Program-made: the position numbers and the translations under genes
The notes under the pieces: generated by a model
Told to the model about the DNA's origin: nothing
The model's database searches: none
What the model saw: only the letters and a program-made list of their open reading frames with translations
Part shown: positions 9,646 to 18,683 of the stretch, one piece after another
Numbering within the stretch: the stretch's first letter is position 1
Layout: each line of letters starts with the position of its first letter
NCBI RefSeq assembly: GCF_900094555.1
Contig: NZ_FMAC01000001.1
Location: 868,001-932,000 of the forward strand
DNA: 64,000 nt
Source: Martinezella hainanensis
GTDB taxonomy: Bacteria; Pseudomonadota; Alphaproteobacteria; Rhizobiales; Rhizobiaceae
Reading direction: 5' to 3'

Positions 9646-10419
9646 ATGACCGAGATCGCAGAAACGGAACATTGGATCGAGAGCTCCGACGGGCGCCTCC
9701 ATGCCAGATCATGGACGCCGGCCGTCCTGAGGTCACAGCAACCGATAATCCTGTTTCACGATTCCCTCGGATGTATCATGCTCTGGCGGGATTTTCCGCA
9801 GCAACTCGCCCGTTCCCTCGGCCGTCGGGTCATTGCCTATGACCGGTTGGGCTTTGGTCGTTCCAATGCCCGCAACGACCTTCTGACGCAGGATTTCATT
9901 GCATCGGAGGCGAAGGATTTCGTGCCGCTTCTTTGCGAGCAATTGTCCATTCGAGAATTCGTTGCCTGTGGACACAGCGTAGGCGGCGGCATGGCCGTTG
10001 AGACGGGAGCAAGGTTTGGCGAACGCTGCCGTGCCGTGATCACCATCGCAGCCCAGGCCTTCGTGGAGGACAGGACCCTGCAGGGCATCCGGATCGCGCA
10101 GCAGGAATTCAAGTCGGCCGAGACCTTCGCAAGGCTTGCCAAATATCACGGCGCCAAGGCCGATTGGGTGCTGCATGCATGGATCGACACCTGGCTTGAT
10201 CCGGCAAGGGCCGGATGGACCCTCGATGCAGCACTTGAGAGCCTGCCTTGCCCGGTACTCGCCATCCACGGAGACCGCGACGAATATGGCTCCGAAGCGC
10301 ATCCACGCCGGATCGCGGCCGGCCGCGGCCCGGTCTATATCATGCCGGACACCGGGCCCGTGCCGCATCGCGAGCACCCTGCCCTGGTCATAAAGGCGAT
10401 CGAAGACTTTCTGGCGTGA
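9646..10419 (+). CDS. Alpha/beta hydrolase
   Basis: The 257-residue product shows the alpha/beta hydrolase fold: nucleophile elbow GHSVGGG (Ser111), AYDRLGFGRS, and an acid residue in AIHGDRDEYG. The final histidine is probably in PVPHREHP. Substrate unknown. It starts four bases after lpsL and is probably translated from the same mRNA, but nothing links it to polysaccharide synthesis. Confidence 0.85.
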   Translation: MTEIAETEHWIESSDGRLHARSWTPAVLRSQQPIILFHDSLGCIMLWRDFPQQLARSLGRRVIAYDRLGFGRSNARNDLLTQDFIASEAKDFVPLLCEQLSIREFVACGHSVGGGMAVETGARFGERCRAVITIAAQAFVEDRTLQGIRIAQQEFKSAETFARLAKYHGAKADWVLHAWIDTWLDPARAGWTLDAALESLPCPVLAIHGDRDEYGSEAHPRRIAAGRGPVYIMPDTGPVPHREHPALVIKAIEDFLA

Positions 10420-10433
10420 CGACGCGAACGGAC

Positions 10434-10973
10434 CTATTCGGCCTGGCCTGCGGGATGATAGTCCCGGTCGAAATAGACAAGCCCCTGACCGTTGTCACGC
10501 TGGCGGATGGCATCGACTTCGCAAAGCAGGATATCGTGCGTGCCGCCATCTGCCTGCCGCACGATGCGGCAGTCAAACGAGACGAGAGCATCTTCCAGTA
10601 CCGGCGCACCGGTCGATAATTCCGACCAGGATGCAGCGGCGAAGCGCTCGGCAACCGGCGTCTTGCCACCGAAAAGCCGCGACAGATCCTGGTGCGCTTC
10701 CGAAAGGACGTTGACGCAGAGCACGCCGTTTTGCGTCACGGCAGGGTGAACCGAAGCGCCGCGGTTGAGACAGACGAGCAAGGTCGGCGGGCTATCCGTG
10801 ACGCTGCAGACGGCGGTCGCAGCAAAGCCGGCGAGCCCGGCCGGGCCATCGGTCGTGACGATGTTGACCGCAGCGGCCATTCGCGCCATGGCGTTGCGAA
10901 ACTCGGTGCGCGCAATATCAGGATCGGCAACAGGCACCGCCTTCTCGATCGCCACGGAGGTTTTCATGTTCAT
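10434..10973 (-). CDS. Flavin reductase family protein (NADH:FMN oxidoreductase type)
   Basis: The product (179 residues from the ATG at 10973) has the FMN-binding split-barrel fold of flavin reductases that serve two-component monooxygenases: [37 protein letters not shown] and [10 protein letters not shown] are typical. AGGGGACA nine bases before 10973 favours that start over 11009. It resembles RutF, but no rut genes or partner monooxygenase are adjacent. It ends 14 bases from the convergent hydrolase. Confidence 0.85.
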   Translation of the reverse strand: MNMKTSVAIEKAVPVADPDIARTEFRNAMARMAAAVNIVTTDGPAGLAGFAATAVCSVTDSPPTLLVCLNRGASVHPAVTQNGVLCVNVLSEAHQDLSRLFGGKTPVAERFAAASWSELSTGAPVLEDALVSFDCRIVRQADGGTHDILLCEVDAIRQRDNGQGLVYFDRDYHPAGQAE

Positions 10974-11150
10974 TCCGCTGTCCCCTAACTTGCGCCGGTC
11001 AGCACACACTATCGAGAGGATGAAAGCGCCTCAAGAAACGACATTTTAGAGAGTCGGCCTTCGCGAGCAATTAGTTCTCTATAAAATCTATCAACAAAAG
11101 GAAAAACAACCGCCTTCCGGGGGTGCCGCGCAAACATGCCGAAGCCGGCC

Positions 11151-11879
11151 TCAGGTCCGTGTCGAGATCAGGAGAAACATCGGCCGTTCGCGCTCGATCG
11201 CCCAATCCGGATGGGCCGCGAGATCCTCATCGCTTGGCGACCATTCCTCGACATGGACGATGGCAAAGCCGGATCTGATCAGGAGGTTGAGTGTCGTGCC
11301 CATGGTGCGGTGCTGCTTGACGACGCCCTCGGCGAGCCAGTTCGTCACCCGCGGCCCTTCGATCTGATAGGCACTGAGGGGCCAGATCTTGCCACCCTCG
11401 GCATCATCGAGCCATTTCGGCTGCCGCGGCGCCATGTAGATCGGATGCTCGATCGAAAAGAGCAGCCGGCCACCCGGTTTAAGTGCTTGGTGAATGGTCG
11501 CCAGAAGGCCGGCGAAACCCTCGATGTAGTGGAAGGCGAGCGAGCTGTAGACGAGATCGAAGCCGGCCTTTGGAAGCTGGAGCTTCTCGAGATCGGCCAG
11601 ATCATAACGAACACGCGCATCCGCAGTTTCCGCCCGCGCGCGCTCAAGCATGTTTTCCGAGACATCGAGCCCCAACACGCTGGCGGCGCCGTGTTCGGCC
11701 GCCCAACGGCAGAACCAGCCGAAACCACACCCGAGATCGGCGACATCGAGGCCTTTCATATCTGGCATCAAGGCGCGGATGGCAGGCCATTCGGCCGCAC
11801 CAGCCAGCCCGTCAATGGAGCGTTGCAGGCGGCTATAGCCTTCGAAGAAATCCGGATCGTCGTAGATATTCTGTGTCAT
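11151..11879 (-). CDS. SAM-dependent methyltransferase, class I
   Basis: A 242-residue methyltransferase of the ubiquinone/menaquinone-methylase-like group. Motif I is VADLGCGFGWF (about 46-56), followed by VLGLDVSENML, FDLVYSSLAFHYI and LKPGGRLLFSIEHPIY. The C-terminal part (TMGTTLNLLIRSGF) is typical of small-molecule methyltransferases. The substrate is unknown. It is not closely related to the other methyltransferase of the window. Between 10974 and 11150 I see no gene. Confidence 0.85.
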   Translation of the reverse strand: MTQNIYDDPDFFEGYSRLQRSIDGLAGAAEWPAIRALMPDMKGLDVADLGCGFGWFCRWAAEHGAASVLGLDVSENMLERARAETADARVRYDLADLEKLQLPKAGFDLVYSSLAFHYIEGFAGLLATIHQALKPGGRLLFSIEHPIYMAPRQPKWLDDAEGGKIWPLSAYQIEGPRVTNWLAEGVVKQHRTMGTTLNLLIRSGFAIVHVEEWSPSDEDLAAHPDWAIERERPMFLLISTRT

Positions 11880-12002
11880 GCGCGTCTTTCACGCCTCTTC
11901 GCGGCCTGCCATTGGCCGTGTCGGCAGTATTGCTCGTATTCCCGCATAGACCATAAGGAAGCCGGCAAAAAGCCGATTGCCAGGGGCTTCGGCCGCTGCC
12001 CG

Positions 12003-12506
12003 TCAAGCGGTCGGTTTCGGCCGGGACAACCATTGCGAATAGGGCTTCACACCGAAACCCGGATCGGCCGCATCCTCAAGCACATGGATGAACTCGATAG
12101 AATGCCCATCGGGATCGGAAAAATACTGCGAAACTGCCGGCACCCAGCCCAGAACGACCGGCTCATCGAGCGGCTCGCCATTAAAGCCTTTCGGCTGAAC
12201 GCCATGAGCCTTCAAAGCGGCAGCGGAACGAAGGACATCGTCAAGAGAGATTCTGAACGCAATGTGGAGACGCATTCTAAGCGGAGCGCTGCCCGTTTCC
12301 CAGAGGCCAAGCATGCCCATCCTTTTGTCGTCGATCCACAGGAAGGCGACATTCCTGCTTTCGATGACGGTCGCGACCTCGAGCTTCAGCACATCGCGAT
12401 AGAATGCGATCGAGCGTTGGAGATCGGCAACCGTCAGATGCGTCTCGTAAAGTCCCAGAATGCGCGGCATTAATGGATCGGCCGAATGCTCGGGACCGAT
12501 CGTCAT
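12003..12506 (-). CDS. VOC-family protein (glyoxalase/bleomycin-resistance fold)
   Basis: A 167-residue vicinal-oxygen-chelate protein: ETHLTVADLQRSIAFYRDVL begins the first beta-alpha-beta module, YFSDPDGHSIEFIHV carries the second metal-ligand pair (His, Glu). It could be a dioxygenase, lyase or resistance protein. Its start overlaps the stop of the upstream ridA-like gene by ATGA, so the two are probably translationally coupled; a Met at residue 13 is a weaker choice. Confidence 0.85.
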   Translation of the reverse strand: MTIGPEHSADPLMPRILGLYETHLTVADLQRSIAFYRDVLKLEVATVIESRNVAFLWIDDKRMGMLGLWETGSAPLRMRLHIAFRISLDDVLRSAAALKAHGVQPKGFNGEPLDEPVVLGWVPAVSQYFSDPDGHSIEFIHVLEDAADPGFGVKPYSQWLSRPKPTA

Positions 12507-12895
12507 CTCATCACCTTCGCCGCCGTGACCTCTACCTCAACCAGGAACTCGGCCCGGGTAAACCCGCCGACGATCAGCAATGTCGAAACCGGCTTGGGAT
12601 CCTGAATATAGCGGTCCCGCACGGCCATATAGGCGGGAAAATCCTCGCGCGTGGTAACGAACCCGGCGATGCGGATGACATCAGCAAAGCTCATGCCGGC
12701 CTCATCCAGAATGGCGCCGATAGCCTTGAAGCACAACTCGGCCTGGGCCGTCACGTCGGCTGGAATCCGGTCGTCAAGACCGATTCCGAGCTGGCCTGAG
12801 GTGACGAGAAGGCTGGCCCCTGGCGGCACCAGCAGGCCGTGATTGTAATTGCCGAAAGGGCGGCGGACAGATGCGGGATTAAAGACCTTTTTCAT
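12503..12895 (-). CDS. RidA/YjgF-family enamine/imine deaminase
   Basis: The 130-residue product has the RidA fold and the conserved arginine in FTRAEFLVEVE near the C-terminus. RidA proteins hydrolyse reactive 2-aminoacrylate-type imines; several subgroups have other substrates, and this one carries a shifted N-terminus (RRPFGNYNHG). AGGAG lies eight bases before the ATG. Coupled to the downstream VOC gene. Confidence 0.87.
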   Translation of the reverse strand: MKKVFNPASVRRPFGNYNHGLLVPPGASLLVTSGQLGIGLDDRIPADVTAQAELCFKAIGAILDEAGMSFADVIRIAGFVTTREDFPAYMAVRDRYIQDPKPVSTLLIVGGFTRAEFLVEVEVTAAKVMR

Positions 12896-12956
12896 CGATT
12901 CCGACTCCTGATGACCGGGCCGATATCAGCATTTTGTGATGAAAGGGGCAAGACGG

Positions 12957-13853
12957 TCAGTGCGCCCGTATCGATGTCACCGCGCGATTTCGCCGCACTT
13001 CCAGCAGGATATGTCCGAACAGCGCGGCAAGCACGATTGGCCCGCCGATGAGCGTCGCCGTTGAAGGGCGCTCGGCGAAAACCATCCAGACCCAGAGCGG
13101 CGTGAGCGGCACTTCGAGCGCCGTCAGCAGGGCGGCATCCGAGGCCGGCACCAGCCGCGAGCCGAAGGTGTAGAGGCTAAGGCCCATGGCATTCTGGATG
13201 ATGCCGAAGGCAATGATCAGGCCAAGATCCTGGCCAGAGATCGAAAGCGGCGAAGCGAACCAGAAGGTAACGAAGGAGCAGAGCCAGGCCGACAGTGCCA
13301 TGGCCGGCAGCATCGGCACATTGCGATGCTGGCGCATGACAACCGCAAGGGCCGCGACTGTCAGCGTCATGATGGCGGCGAGCCCCTTGCCGAGCCAGCT
13401 GCCGCCGTCGCTGCCATGGCCGGAAAGCATGACGAGTACGCCGACGAAGGCAATGCCGCTGGCAACCAGCGTCCTCACATTCGGACGCTCGCCGATGAAG
13501 AGGAAGGCGACGCCGGCGGTAACGAAGGGCACGGTCGCATAGATGACCATGGCATCCGCGACCGAGGTATAATAGATCGAGCCGATACCGCTAATCATGG
13601 AAGCGGTGGAAAAGATCGTCGCCGCCAGCGACGGGCCGCGCATGGAGCGCAGGATGCGAAAGGCATTGCGGCGCTCGATATAGAAAAACAGCGCAAAGAC
13701 GCCGAGGCCGGAGACGATGCCTCGGCAGAACAGAATGGTCATGAGATCGGCATGGATCGCCCGCACGAAGAGACCGGAGGTCGACCAGGCGAGCGCCGAA
13801 AGCGCCACATAAATCACGCCGAGCCTGTACTGTTGCTGTTCCGCCAGCGTCAC
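12957..13853 (-). CDS. DMT-superfamily (EamA) transporter
   Basis: Inner-membrane permease with two EamA repeats and about ten hydrophobic segments, for example VIYVALSALAWSTSGLFV at the N-terminus and SDAALLTALEVPLTPLWVW in the second repeat. Substrate unknown; likely a small metabolite exporter. The GTG at 13853 is preceded by GGGCGGGGGA at good spacing, whereas the ATG at 13886 has no ribosome binding site, so I prefer the 298-residue product. Confidence 0.85.
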   Translation of the reverse strand: MTLAEQQQYRLGVIYVALSALAWSTSGLFVRAIHADLMTILFCRGIVSGLGVFALFFYIERRNAFRILRSMRGPSLAATIFSTASMISGIGSIYYTSVADAMVIYATVPFVTAGVAFLFIGERPNVRTLVASGIAFVGVLVMLSGHGSDGGSWLGKGLAAIMTLTVAALAVVMRQHRNVPMLPAMALSAWLCSFVTFWFASPLSISGQDLGLIIAFGIIQNAMGLSLYTFGSRLVPASDAALLTALEVPLTPLWVWMVFAERPSTATLIGGPIVLAALFGHILLEVRRNRAVTSIRAH

Positions 13854-14026
13854 GATGAAATCCCCCGCCCTATAGCGGCAGAGCATTAGCGGGCGGCAAT
13901 GATACTCACAAGCAAAGCTTGCGCCGTTGCGTGTCGCGGATGCCGGAAGATGGCAAGGGTTGCAGGAAGGTCACGCTACACGTTGCCACGAGTAGTCAAG
14001 TGAGCGCCGTCTCGCCATCGCTGTTG

Positions 14027-14047
14027 GCAAGATCACATTGATCTTGC
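14027..14047. promoter_or_regulatory. 21-bp perfect palindrome upstream of the small lipoprotein-like gene
   Basis: GCAAGATCA-CAT-TGATCTTGC has nine-base perfect arms and no T run after it, so it looks like an operator rather than a terminator. It lies 52 bases before the TTG start at 14100 and about 175 bases before the divergent transporter. Confidence 0.5.
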
Positions 14048-14099
14048 ACATATTTACGATCGCTCTAGGGTTCTGGCGACTTCGTCGAAGGAGAATCAA

Positions 14100-14525
14100 T
14101 TGCGCCTGCTGTCAGCCACCTTGTTCGCGTGCGGCTGCGTCAGCCTGGTCGACGGTCCGCTATGGCCGCCGGCGCAAACCTATGTCGACAAGACGGTGCA
14201 GTGCAGCCAGAGCAGCAATCCCGCCCGCTGCGAACATACCCGCGATAGCTGGAAGGCCGACTACGAGGAGGCCATAGCAGGCGGATATCGAGCACAGAAA
14301 CATGTCGCCCTATGTCTTAGTACAGGCTGCGATCAGGCAATCCAGCCTGATAAGATGCTCGGCTGCGCCTGGCGCATGGTTATTGCCGAAGCAAGGCATG
14401 CGCAATCGGACAGCATGGATTTCGCCAATCTCAACCGCTTCTGCGGGACAGACTACATCGACCAGAAGGGAAAACTGGCGGCCGCCTCGCAAGCGAAGGC
14501 CATGGTAGGTCTAATCGGCAAATAG
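14100..14525 (+). CDS. Small secreted or lipoprotein-like protein, unknown function
   Basis: A 141-residue product starting with TTG; AAGGAG lies about eight bases upstream and no ATG is available further up. The N-terminus MRLLSATLFACGC has a lipobox-like LFAC, but the hydrophobic part is short for a signal peptide. It holds eight cysteines, most at even spacing, which suggests disulfides outside the cytoplasm. No family recognised. Confidence 0.6.
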   Translation: MRLLSATLFACGCVSLVDGPLWPPAQTYVDKTVQCSQSSNPARCEHTRDSWKADYEEAIAGGYRAQKHVALCLSTGCDQAIQPDKMLGCAWRMVIAEARHAQSDSMDFANLNRFCGTDYIDQKGKLAAASQAKAMVGLIGK

Positions 14526-14578
14526 CAGGCCGCGCATCAGAGGTCTTCTGCCGCGCGGCCCAATGTTTTGCACGGGTT

Positions 14579-15190
14579 CTAAGCGTAAGGCGCGAGGAAA
14601 CTACGGATTGCCTCGATCTCGTTGGGACGAATATCGTGGCCACCCGGATGCCATTCGAGTGTGACCTCGGCGTTCTGCCGCGCAAAGTAATCCGCTAGCG
14701 ACCTGGTGACTGGAGCAGGCGCGATCGGATCGTGTTCGCCCGCGGTGATCAGCACCCGCTTGCCCTCCAGCCTTGCATTGTCCTTCGGCTGGAACGGGAT
14801 CAGCGGATGCATCAGCACGGCCGCATCGAAGAGATCGCCATGCTCGATCAGAACATTGGCAAGGATGTTGGCGCCGTTGGAAAAACCGAGGCCAAGCACC
14901 TGCGACGCGCTGTACTCAGCCGCCAGCTCCGAGACATAGGCCGCCATCTTTTCCGTCGCGCGGGCAAGGTCGGCCATGTCGTAGACGCCCTCGCCCGTCC
15001 GGCGGAAGAAACGCGCTGCGCCATATTCCGAGACATCGCCGCGTGGCGAGACGATCGTCGCCTCTGGTAGAAGTCGGGTAGCGAAATCGAAGAACTGGTT
15101 CTCATCGCCGCCGGTGCCATGGAAGGTGAAGAAAATCGGCTTTCCGGATGCACCGGCCTTCAGCCGGTGCACATAGGTCGTATCGGTCAT
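14579..15190 (-). CDS. Phospholipase/carboxylesterase-family hydrolase (MhqD-like)
   Basis: The 203-residue alpha/beta hydrolase has the oxyanion segment FTFHGTGGDENQF, nucleophile elbow GFSNGAN, acid in TAGEHDPIAP and histidine in WHPGGHDI. It follows the ring-cleaving dioxygenase gene by 15 bases on the same strand. The same dioxygenase-hydrolase pairing (mhqO with mhqD) detoxifies hydroquinones in Bacillus, so the role here is likely similar. AGGAGA precedes the ATG. Confidence 0.87.
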   Translation of the reverse strand: MTDTTYVHRLKAGASGKPIFFTFHGTGGDENQFFDFATRLLPEATIVSPRGDVSEYGAARFFRRTGEGVYDMADLARATEKMAAYVSELAAEYSASQVLGLGFSNGANILANVLIEHGDLFDAAVLMHPLIPFQPKDNARLEGKRVLITAGEHDPIAPAPVTRSLADYFARQNAEVTLEWHPGGHDIRPNEIEAIRSFLAPYA

Positions 15191-15205
15191 GATTTTTCTC
15201 CTGGA

Positions 15206-16138
15206 TTAGCCTTCCAGCGGCTCAAGATGCTGCTCGATCAAGCCACGCAGATGCGCATGCTGCTCGGGCAGTTTCAGCGCCTCGCCGAGATGGGCCGTAT
15301 CCTCGTCGCGGTCAAAGCCGGGTTCGTTGGTTGCGACTTCGAACAGCACGCCACCTGGCGTACGGAAGTAGATCGCCCAGAAGTAATCGCGGTCGATGAC
15401 CGGGGTCACCTGATAACCCGTGTCCATCAGCGCCTTGCGCACTTCGAGCTGCTTTGCGCGGTTCTCGACGGCAAAGGCGACATGGTGAACGGAGCCGGCG
15501 CCTGGAAGCGCGCGGTTGATGTTCGGCATGGTTTCGAGGTCGACATAGTCGGCACCGTTGCCGCCGGGAATGGCGAGCCGCTTGACGCCTTCATGGGTGT
15601 CGACGACTTCGTAGCCCATGTATTTCAGCAGTTCGGCCGTCGCACCCTCGTCCCTGAGCCGCATGGCAACGGAATGGAAACCGCGGATGGCATGTTCGGC
15701 ATCGACGCCGTTATGCGTCCAGGGCAAACGCTTGTCGTCCTTGACCTCGACGAGAGCAAAGCCATCACCATCGGGACCTGCGAAATGCAGGCGCTTCTGG
15801 CCGAAGGATTCGTCGGCCTTCAGGCCTTCGACCCCATGCTGCCCGAGCCGCTCGGTCCAATAACCAAGCGCGCCTTCCGGAACGGAGTAAACAGTATTGC
15901 CGACCTCACCGGTGCCCGGGCGACCGCGCGCCATCTTCGGGAACGGGAAGTAAGTCATGATCGTGCCGGGCGTACCGACCTCGTCACCATAGTAGAGGTG
16001 ATAGACATCGGGAGCATCGAAATTCACGGTCTTCTTCACCCGCCGCAGGCCGAGCGTATCCGTGAAGAACTTGTTGTTGGTGCGGGCGTCTTCCGCCATC
16101 GAGGTAACGTGGTGAAGACCTTTGATCTGGTTAAGCAT
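15206..16138 (-). CDS. Ring-cleaving dioxygenase (MhqO/LinE-like, VOC family)
   Basis: A 310-residue extradiol-type dioxygenase with paired VOC modules: GLHHVTSMAED at the N-terminus and SVHHVAFAVEN plus VLFEVATNEPGF in the C-terminal half give the His, His, Glu iron ligands. Related enzymes open hydroquinone or catechol rings. AAGGGGTTTAAG precedes the ATG at 16138; the ATG 42 bases upstream would add a basic leader outside the family. First gene of a two-gene operon behind the palindrome at 16248-16275. Confidence 0.88.
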   Translation of the reverse strand: MLNQIKGLHHVTSMAEDARTNNKFFTDTLGLRRVKKTVNFDAPDVYHLYYGDEVGTPGTIMTYFPFPKMARGRPGTGEVGNTVYSVPEGALGYWTERLGQHGVEGLKADESFGQKRLHFAGPDGDGFALVEVKDDKRLPWTHNGVDAEHAIRGFHSVAMRLRDEGATAELLKYMGYEVVDTHEGVKRLAIPGGNGADYVDLETMPNINRALPGAGSVHHVAFAVENRAKQLEVRKALMDTGYQVTPVIDRDYFWAIYFRTPGGVLFEVATNEPGFDRDEDTAHLGEALKLPEQHAHLRGLIEQHLEPLEG

Positions 16139-16247
16139 CTTAAACCCCTTGTCTCGCCTGCACCGGCAGGCGTTTCTCATGGGCAGAAGATGGTCTCGTG
16201 AGCCGTGTTTCGATAGCCCCGAATGGCCAAACGGATTGTCTTCAAAG

Positions 16248-16275
16248 AGTGAACGATAAAATCAGATCGTTCACT
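16248..16275. promoter_or_regulatory. 28-bp operator candidate before the dioxygenase operon
   Basis: AGTGAACGAT-N8-ATCGTTCACT has ten-base perfect arms. It is 110 bases upstream of the dioxygenase start and 33 bases past the stop of convergently placed ung territory, with no T run. The size and form suit a TetR- or MarR-family repressor; no such regulator is adjacent. Confidence 0.6.
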
Positions 16276-16307
16276 GATGCATAGGGCAATCGAGACGTGC
16301 CGCCTCG

Positions 16308-17006
16308 CTAAGCCTCAGGATTGCTCGGCAGCGCCCAGTCGATCGGATCCCTGCCATGTTCGGCCAGATAGGCGTTGGCCTTGGAAAAATGCCGGCAGCC
16401 GAAGAAGCCGTTATGGGCCGACAGCGGCGAGGGATGGACGGATTTCAACACGAGATGGCGCTCGGTATCGACGAAAGCGGCCTTCTTCTGCGCATAGGAG
16501 CCCCAGAGCATGAAGACGACGCCGTCGCATTCGTCGTTGACCCTGCGGATGACGGCGTCGGTAAAGCGCTCCCAGCCCTTGCCCTGATGCGAGGCGGCCT
16601 GCGATTCCTCGACCGTCAGCACGCTGTTGAGCAGCAGCACACCCTGCTTCGCCCAACTCTCCAGAAAGCCGTGGCGGGCCGGCGGAATGCCGAGATCGGT
16701 TTCCAGTTCCTTGTAGATATTGACCAGCGACGGCGGGATGCGCACGCCGGGGCGCACGCTGAAGCAGAGCCCGTGCGCCTGACCGAAGCCGTGATAGGGG
16801 TCCTGGCCGAGAATGACGACCTGTACCTCGTCGAGCGGGGTTAAATCCAGTGCCCGGAAATACTCGCTGCCACGGGGAAAGATCACCTTGCCGCGCTGCT
16901 TCTCCTCGACGAGGAAAGCCTTAAGTTCATCCATATACGGACTGGCAAACTCAGGCGACAATGCCTCTTTCCAGCTGTCTTCGAGCTTGATGTTCGCTTC
17001 GGCCAT
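16308..17006 (-). CDS. ung: Uracil-DNA glycosylase
   Basis: Removes uracil from DNA as the first step of base-excision repair. The 232-residue product has the water-activating motif GQDPYH (Asp69), [23 protein letters not shown] and the DNA-binding loop HPSPLSAH (His191), all as in family 1 enzymes. Length is normal. A degraded copy of its first codons and leader lies at 17840-17940. Confidence 0.97.
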   Translation of the reverse strand: MAEANIKLEDSWKEALSPEFASPYMDELKAFLVEEKQRGKVIFPRGSEYFRALDLTPLDEVQVVILGQDPYHGFGQAHGLCFSVRPGVRIPPSLVNIYKELETDLGIPPARHGFLESWAKQGVLLLNSVLTVEESQAASHQGKGWERFTDAVIRRVNDECDGVVFMLWGSYAQKKAAFVDTERHLVLKSVHPSPLSAHNGFFGCRHFSKANAYLAEHGRDPIDWALPSNPEA

Positions 17007-17132
17007 TGATCACGCCTCCATTTTCGTCAGCAGTCCGATTGAGGGCGAAAGCGCCGGCAAGTCAAGGAAAGGACGTCCATTGCAGCAGGCAGATCACAGC
17101 TTTCCGGCAATGGCCGTTGCCGGCAACGGCGA

Positions 17133-17807
17133 TTAAGCCCTTTCGCCTGTCGAGATCAGCAAGGCGTCACGTTCGGCCTCGGGCATGGCGCGCACGCGCC
17201 GCCGCACCGTGAGACGGATCGCCGCAAACCCGGCCAGCATCAACACCACTTTGCTGCCGATACCGAAGGCCGGCATAACAGCCGCCCATGTCGATAGATC
17301 AAACATGAGGGCAATAACTGCATTGAGCGCAGCGGACAGGAACATCAGGCCGGCCCAGGCAAACCCCACATAAATGGCGACATCGGGCGCAACCGTGCGC
17401 GCAATCGCCGGCAGATATCGGTTCATCCAACCAGGCTTCAACATCACGACACCGATGATCGCATAGATCACACTCGGCTTGAACAGCACGAAACGCGGAT
17501 CATTTGTCAACAGCGTCGCCACGCCGGCAGCGATGACCAGAAAAAGACTGAGCCACTCCATGACCTCGATGGGCTTGCGGCGAATGAACTGAATTCCGAT
17601 CTGGAGAAGACCAAGCGCAATCGCCAGACATGTCGAAAGCGTGGCATTGTGCGTCAACGACAGCAGGATGACGAACAACAGGCTGGAGGCCAGATCGGCA
17701 AGCAGCAGCCTGGCTGCATCGAAAAAGCTTCTCACTGCACCCTGGCTCTCATTGCGACAGGGGTAAAATTCATAGAGCACCGGATTGCCTCGATCAAGGA
17801 TGTCCAC
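17133..17807 (-). CDS. YciB/IspZ-family inner-membrane protein (septation protein A homologue)
   Basis: A hydrophobic protein with about six membrane segments (LLADLASSLLFVILLSLT, LSTCLAIALGLLQIGIQFI, WLSLFLVIAAGVATLLT, VIYAIIGVVMLKPGWMNRYL and others). The FFDAARLLLADL start and NDPRFVLFKPSVIYAIIGVVM block fit YciB/septation protein A, which affects cell-envelope integrity. The start is uncertain: a GTG at 17807 gives 224 residues; a GTG at 17735 gives about 200 and begins where the family usually does. Confidence 0.78.
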   Translation of the reverse strand: MDILDRGNPVLYEFYPCRNESQGAVRSFFDAARLLLADLASSLLFVILLSLTHNATLSTCLAIALGLLQIGIQFIRRKPIEVMEWLSLFLVIAAGVATLLTNDPRFVLFKPSVIYAIIGVVMLKPGWMNRYLPAIARTVAPDVAIYVGFAWAGLMFLSAALNAVIALMFDLSTWAAVMPAFGIGSKVVLMLAGFAAIRLTVRRRVRAMPEAERDALLISTGERA

Positions 17808-17839
17808 GGGATCACTCTCAGCACAGGGACAAGACCACG

Positions 17840-17908
17840 CTACGGCTTGACGTCAGGCAGCGCCTCTTTCCAGCCCTTCTCCAGCTTGCTGCCCGCTTCC
17901 GCCCTCAT
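17840..17908 (-). pseudogene. Degraded partial copy of the ung 5' end
   Basis: Read on the minus strand, this stretch gives RAEAGSKLEKGWKEALP, against [17 protein letters not shown] at the Ung N-terminus, and stops at once. The DNA matches the ung start region at about three bases in four over 50 bases, and the likeness seems to run on into the leader (GTC.GCA.GTC.GA.TGAGGG). It looks like an old partial duplication; no longer a gene. Confidence 0.4.
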
Positions 17909-18133
17909 CTCTCGGCTCGGCCTGTTGTCGGCATGTCGACTGAGGGGGAGCGGCAATATGGTCAGGAATGGCTGATACGGAAATGGCGAGATCACAATTT
18001 CTGGCGGACGAACCGGCTTGGGTTCGATCGTGCTCGACGATTGCGATCAATGGCAGCGACAAGTTTGCAGATCGTTGACAACCGCACTTGGTTCAGCCAT
18101 TGGAGGCCATCCCAATTTTTCGACCGGTGCCCC

Positions 18134-18673
18134 ATGCTTCCCTTGCATTCCCTTGGCGAGCGCATCGTCGTGCTCGGCCCGTCCAATGCTGGCAAGTCAA
18201 CCCTTGCGGTTGCGCTCTCCAAAAAGCTTGGCTTTCCAACGATCCATCTCGATCAGCTTCATCACCTGCCTCACACCGATTGGAAGCAGCGTCCCGAAGC
18301 AGAATTCGCTGCGCTGCACGATGCGGCCATTCTTGGCGAGCAATGGATTATGGAAGGCAATTATACGCGCCTCATGCCGCAGCGCTTTGCCCGAGCCACC
18401 GGGGCGATCCTCATCACCTCCAATCACTGGCTACGCTTTTCGCGCTATCTCAAGCGCACGCTCATCAACAGCGCGAACCGCGCGGGACATCTCGAAGGCG
18501 CTAAGGACAGCATCAAATGGGAGATGATTCACTGGATACTGGTGAAGACCCGCAACAGCGGCGCCAAATATGCAAAAATTCTCCAGGAATCCAAGTTGCC
18601 GACGGTGGAATGCCATACGGCGGAGGCGCTCAATAGCCTTTATCAGGTTTGGGATTTGCCAACGAGACGATAG
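18134..18673 (+). CDS. P-loop nucleotide kinase-like protein (FlaR/topology-modulation family)
   Basis: The 179-residue product begins with a strand and Walker A loop VVLGPSNAGKST (about 12-23), followed by FPTIHLDQLHHLPHTDWKQRP and the WIMEGNY block typical of small adenylate-kinase-like proteins annotated as FlaR or DNA topology modulation proteins. Real role unknown. The ATG at 18134 gives the family length; reading on from 17933 would only add unrelated residues. Confidence 0.75.
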   Translation: MLPLHSLGERIVVLGPSNAGKSTLAVALSKKLGFPTIHLDQLHHLPHTDWKQRPEAEFAALHDAAILGEQWIMEGNYTRLMPQRFARATGAILITSNHWLRFSRYLKRTLINSANRAGHLEGAKDSIKWEMIHWILVKTRNSGAKYAKILQESKLPTVECHTAEALNSLYQVWDLPTRR

Positions 18674-18683
18674 GCGGACTGAC

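Noticed and set aside
11136..12473. Long open frame opposite the methyltransferase and VOC genes
   Set aside because: It spans two real genes and their gap on the other strand; the composition is that of an antisense frame.
17853..18062. Small minus-strand open frame between yciB and the kinase-like gene
   Set aside because: No domain or ribosome binding site; the region is better explained as remains of a duplication in another frame.
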